A stretch of 41,855 nucleotides of DNA from Candidatus Thiosymbion sp. (lineage in GTDB: Bacteria > Pseudomonadota > Gammaproteobacteria > Chromatiales > Chromatiaceae): NCBI GenBank assembly GCA_018435665.1, contig JAHDND010000120.1, forward strand, positions 1 to 41,855, given 5' to 3'. Below, piece by piece: positions 40,687 through 41,855 of the stretch. The position numbers and the translations under genes are program-made. Positions within the stretch are counted from its first letter, which is position 1. Each line of letters opens with the position of its first letter. The notes beneath the pieces are model-generated. The model had not been told where the DNA came from and did no database searches. It saw nothing but the letters and a program-made list of their open reading frames with translations.

Positions 40687-40706
40687 CGACCGCAGGGAGG
40701 CGGTCG
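40687..40706. other. hairpin between ald and ftsK
   Basis: CGACCGC and GCGGTCG form a perfect 7-bp stem with an AGGGAG loop, 133 bp after the ald stop. Another small hairpin (CCCGG/CCGGG) lies at 40741-40757. No T-tract follows either. Confidence 0.35.
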
Positions 40707-40791
40707 TCTAGCCTGCCGGCATGTATTCAGGTTGTCCTCCCCCGGATGGCAACCGGGCCTTACACAATGCCGAAAACTGAAATGCGATAGG

Positions 40792-40797
40792 TATAAT
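40792..40797 (+). promoter_or_regulatory. probable -10 box for ftsK
   Basis: A perfect TATAAT stands 27 bases before the ftsK start. No good -35 hexamer is seen at 16-18 bp, so the promoter may need an activator. Confidence 0.5.
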
Positions 40798-40823
40798 CGC
40801 GCGGCTAACCGGAGGACGTGAAT

Positions 40824-41855
40824 TTGGCACAGGCGACCCGCATCGGGCAATTGACCTTCAGCGACTACTTCCAGCGCGTCCTGCGCGAGGCCATCATGTG
40901 GGCCTTGTTCGCGGTCGCGCTGTTGCTGGTGGCCTGTCTCGTGACCTACAGCCCCGAGGACCCGGGCTGGACCCACATCGAACCGCGCAATGAGGTGCGC
41001 AATCTGGGCGGGCCGGTCGGTGCCTGGTTTGCCGACGTCGCCCTGTCCCTGTTCGGCTCCTTCGCCTATCTGCTGCCCTTCGCCATTGCCTGGAGCGCCT
41101 GGCTGACCCTGCGCGGCATGGACGACGAGGCCGAGACGCGGGTCCAGCGTCTGGCCCTGCGCCTGTTCGGCTTTTTGCTCACCCTGGCGGCGGGGAGCGC
41201 CCTGGCGGGTATCTTGCTGACCTCCATCCCCGTCAACCTGCCCTACGGCATCGCCGGCGGTGTCGGCCAACTGGTGGGTGGCAAGCTGGTCGCCCATTTT
41301 CACCAGTCCGGAGCGCTGCTGCTTCTCGCCCCCCTGTTCCTGGCGGGCGTCACCTTCTTCACCGGCCTGTCCTGGCTGCGCGTCCTGGATGGCATCGGCT
41401 GGTTGACCCTCCTCGTCTGGGACCTGGGTAAGCGCCTGGTCCTCTGGTTCATGCGCCCTTCCGTCAAGGATCGAGGCTCCGAGCAGTCCGCTGCTCACAC
41501 GCCCGCCGCGCCCCCCGCCCCTGCGATGAACGTCCATCCAGCCCGGCACCGCCATTCCGGGCCCCTGTCCGCCCTGGGGCCGATGGGTGGGGAGGACCTG
41601 GCGGATGAGCGGAACCTGGTGGACGAGCAGGAACTGGTGGATGAGCAGGAACTGGTGGATGAGAGGGACCTGATCCAATTGACGGGGTCGACCCCGCGGA
41701 CCCCGGCTGGCGATTCGTCCGATCGCTGGCAGATTGGACAAGCTGGACAGGCGGGTCAGGCGCGTCAGGCGGGTCAGGCGGGTCAGGCGGGGCAGGCGGG
41801 TCAGGCGGGTCAGGCGGGTCAGGCGGGTCAGGTGGGACGTGAGGGCCCAGCAGGA
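40824..41855 (+). CDS. ftsK: DNA translocase FtsK, N-terminal part (cut by window end)
   Basis: The first 344 residues of FtsK, the septal motor that clears chromosomes at division. Four transmembrane helices lie within about 25-190, including MWALFAVALLLVACLV and the conserved YSPEDPGW between helices 1 and 2. A low-complexity linker then begins, with LVDEQE hexapeptides (41595-41666) and GQA tripeptides (41736-41834). The motor and gamma domains would lie beyond the window. GGAGG ends 8 bases before TTG 40824 but only 2 bases before the in-frame GTG 40818, so I prefer the TTG start. Confidence 0.93.
   Translation, partial: MAQATRIGQLTFSDYFQRVLREAIMWALFAVALLLVACLVTYSPEDPGWTHIEPRNEVRNLGGPVGAWFADVALSLFGSFAYLLPFAIAWSAWLTLRGMDDEAETRVQRLALRLFGFLLTLAAGSALAGILLTSIPVNLPYGIAGGVGQLVGGKLVAHFHQSGALLLLAPLFLAGVTFFTGLSWLRVLDGIGWLTLLVWDLGKRLVLWFMRPSVKDRGSEQSAAHTPAAPPAPAMNVHPARHRHSGPLSALGPMGGEDLADERNLVDEQELVDEQELVDERDLIQLTGSTPRTPAGDSSDRWQIGQAGQAGQARQAGQAGQAGQAGQAGQAGQAGQVGREGPAG
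41595..41666. repeat. 18-bp tandem array in the ftsK linker
   Basis: Four 18-bp units encode DLADER, NLVDEQ, ELVDEQ and ELVDER. The last two units differ by only a few bases. Confidence 0.85.
41736..41834. repeat. 9-bp tandem array in the ftsK linker
   Basis: Eleven 9-bp units, mostly GGTCAGGCG, encode Gly-Gln-Ala repeats. The near identity of the copies points to recent expansion. Confidence 0.92.

Noticed and set aside
41736..41834. CRISPR-like repeats
   Set aside because: Units are 9 bp, contiguous, without spacers, and in frame inside ftsK; no cas genes in the window.

Overview
The window is a chromosomal segment of a high-GC gammaproteobacterium. The gene order pyrG-kdsA-eno-ftsB-ispD-ispF, the trxB/ftsK neighbourhood, a cysteine-type FNR and NhaD point to Gammaproteobacteria. 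The pairing of sucrose and trehalose osmolyte genes with Na+ and K+ antiporters fits a salt-tolerant Chromatiales-like organism such as a purple sulfur bacterium. The order and family are inferred, because no rRNA or photosynthesis gene lies here. I see no phage, no complete insertion sequence, no CRISPR array and no tRNA or rRNA.

Layout. 0-7.4 kb: a probable 5' fragment of a SRAP gene, a membrane-anchored alpha/beta hydrolase, a YqjM-type ene-reductase with a clear terminator, an Rpn-family nuclease, a CPA1 K+/H+ antiporter (NhaP2-like) and a tandem universal stress protein. 7.4-23.5 kb: a plus-strand block starting with a KamA-type radical SAM enzyme and continuing as an osmolyte island: sucrose-phosphate synthase, sucrose-phosphatase, PfkB fructokinase, amylosucrase, P-type cation ATPase, membrane-anchored trehalose-6-phosphate synthase, trehalose phosphatase and a GH15 hydrolase. 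23.5-29.3 kb: four minus-strand CNNM/CBS/CorC-type transporter genes. 29.6-31.9 kb: NhaD Na+/H+ antiporter and FNR, the latter with a good FNR box just upstream. 32.1-38.1 kb: housekeeping genes for CTP, KDO, enolase, FtsB and the MEP isoprenoid pathway. 38.2-41.9 kb: thioredoxin reductase, alanine dehydrogenase and the N-terminal part of FtsK, cut by the window end.

How it works together. Sucrose is made by SPS and SPP and can be consumed by amylosucrase, which leaves glucan plus fructose, with fructokinase trapping the fructose. Trehalose is made by OtsA and OtsB and may be hydrolysed by the GH15 enzyme. Each disaccharide therefore has a build gene pair and a removal gene next to each other, as expected for an osmolyte pool that must rise and fall quickly. 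The most unusual element is the trehalose-6-phosphate synthase, which carries an N-terminal two-helix, extracytoplasmic, sensor-like module normally seen in signalling proteins. Ion handling (NhaP2, NhaD, P-type ATPase, four CNNM proteins) surrounds this island.

A second theme is short tandem DNA repeats with units of 6 to 27 bp, most in multiples of 3. They sit inside coding genes (Rpn, fructokinase, OtsB, FtsB, FtsK) and in a few intergenic gaps, giving low-complexity protein inserts or tails.
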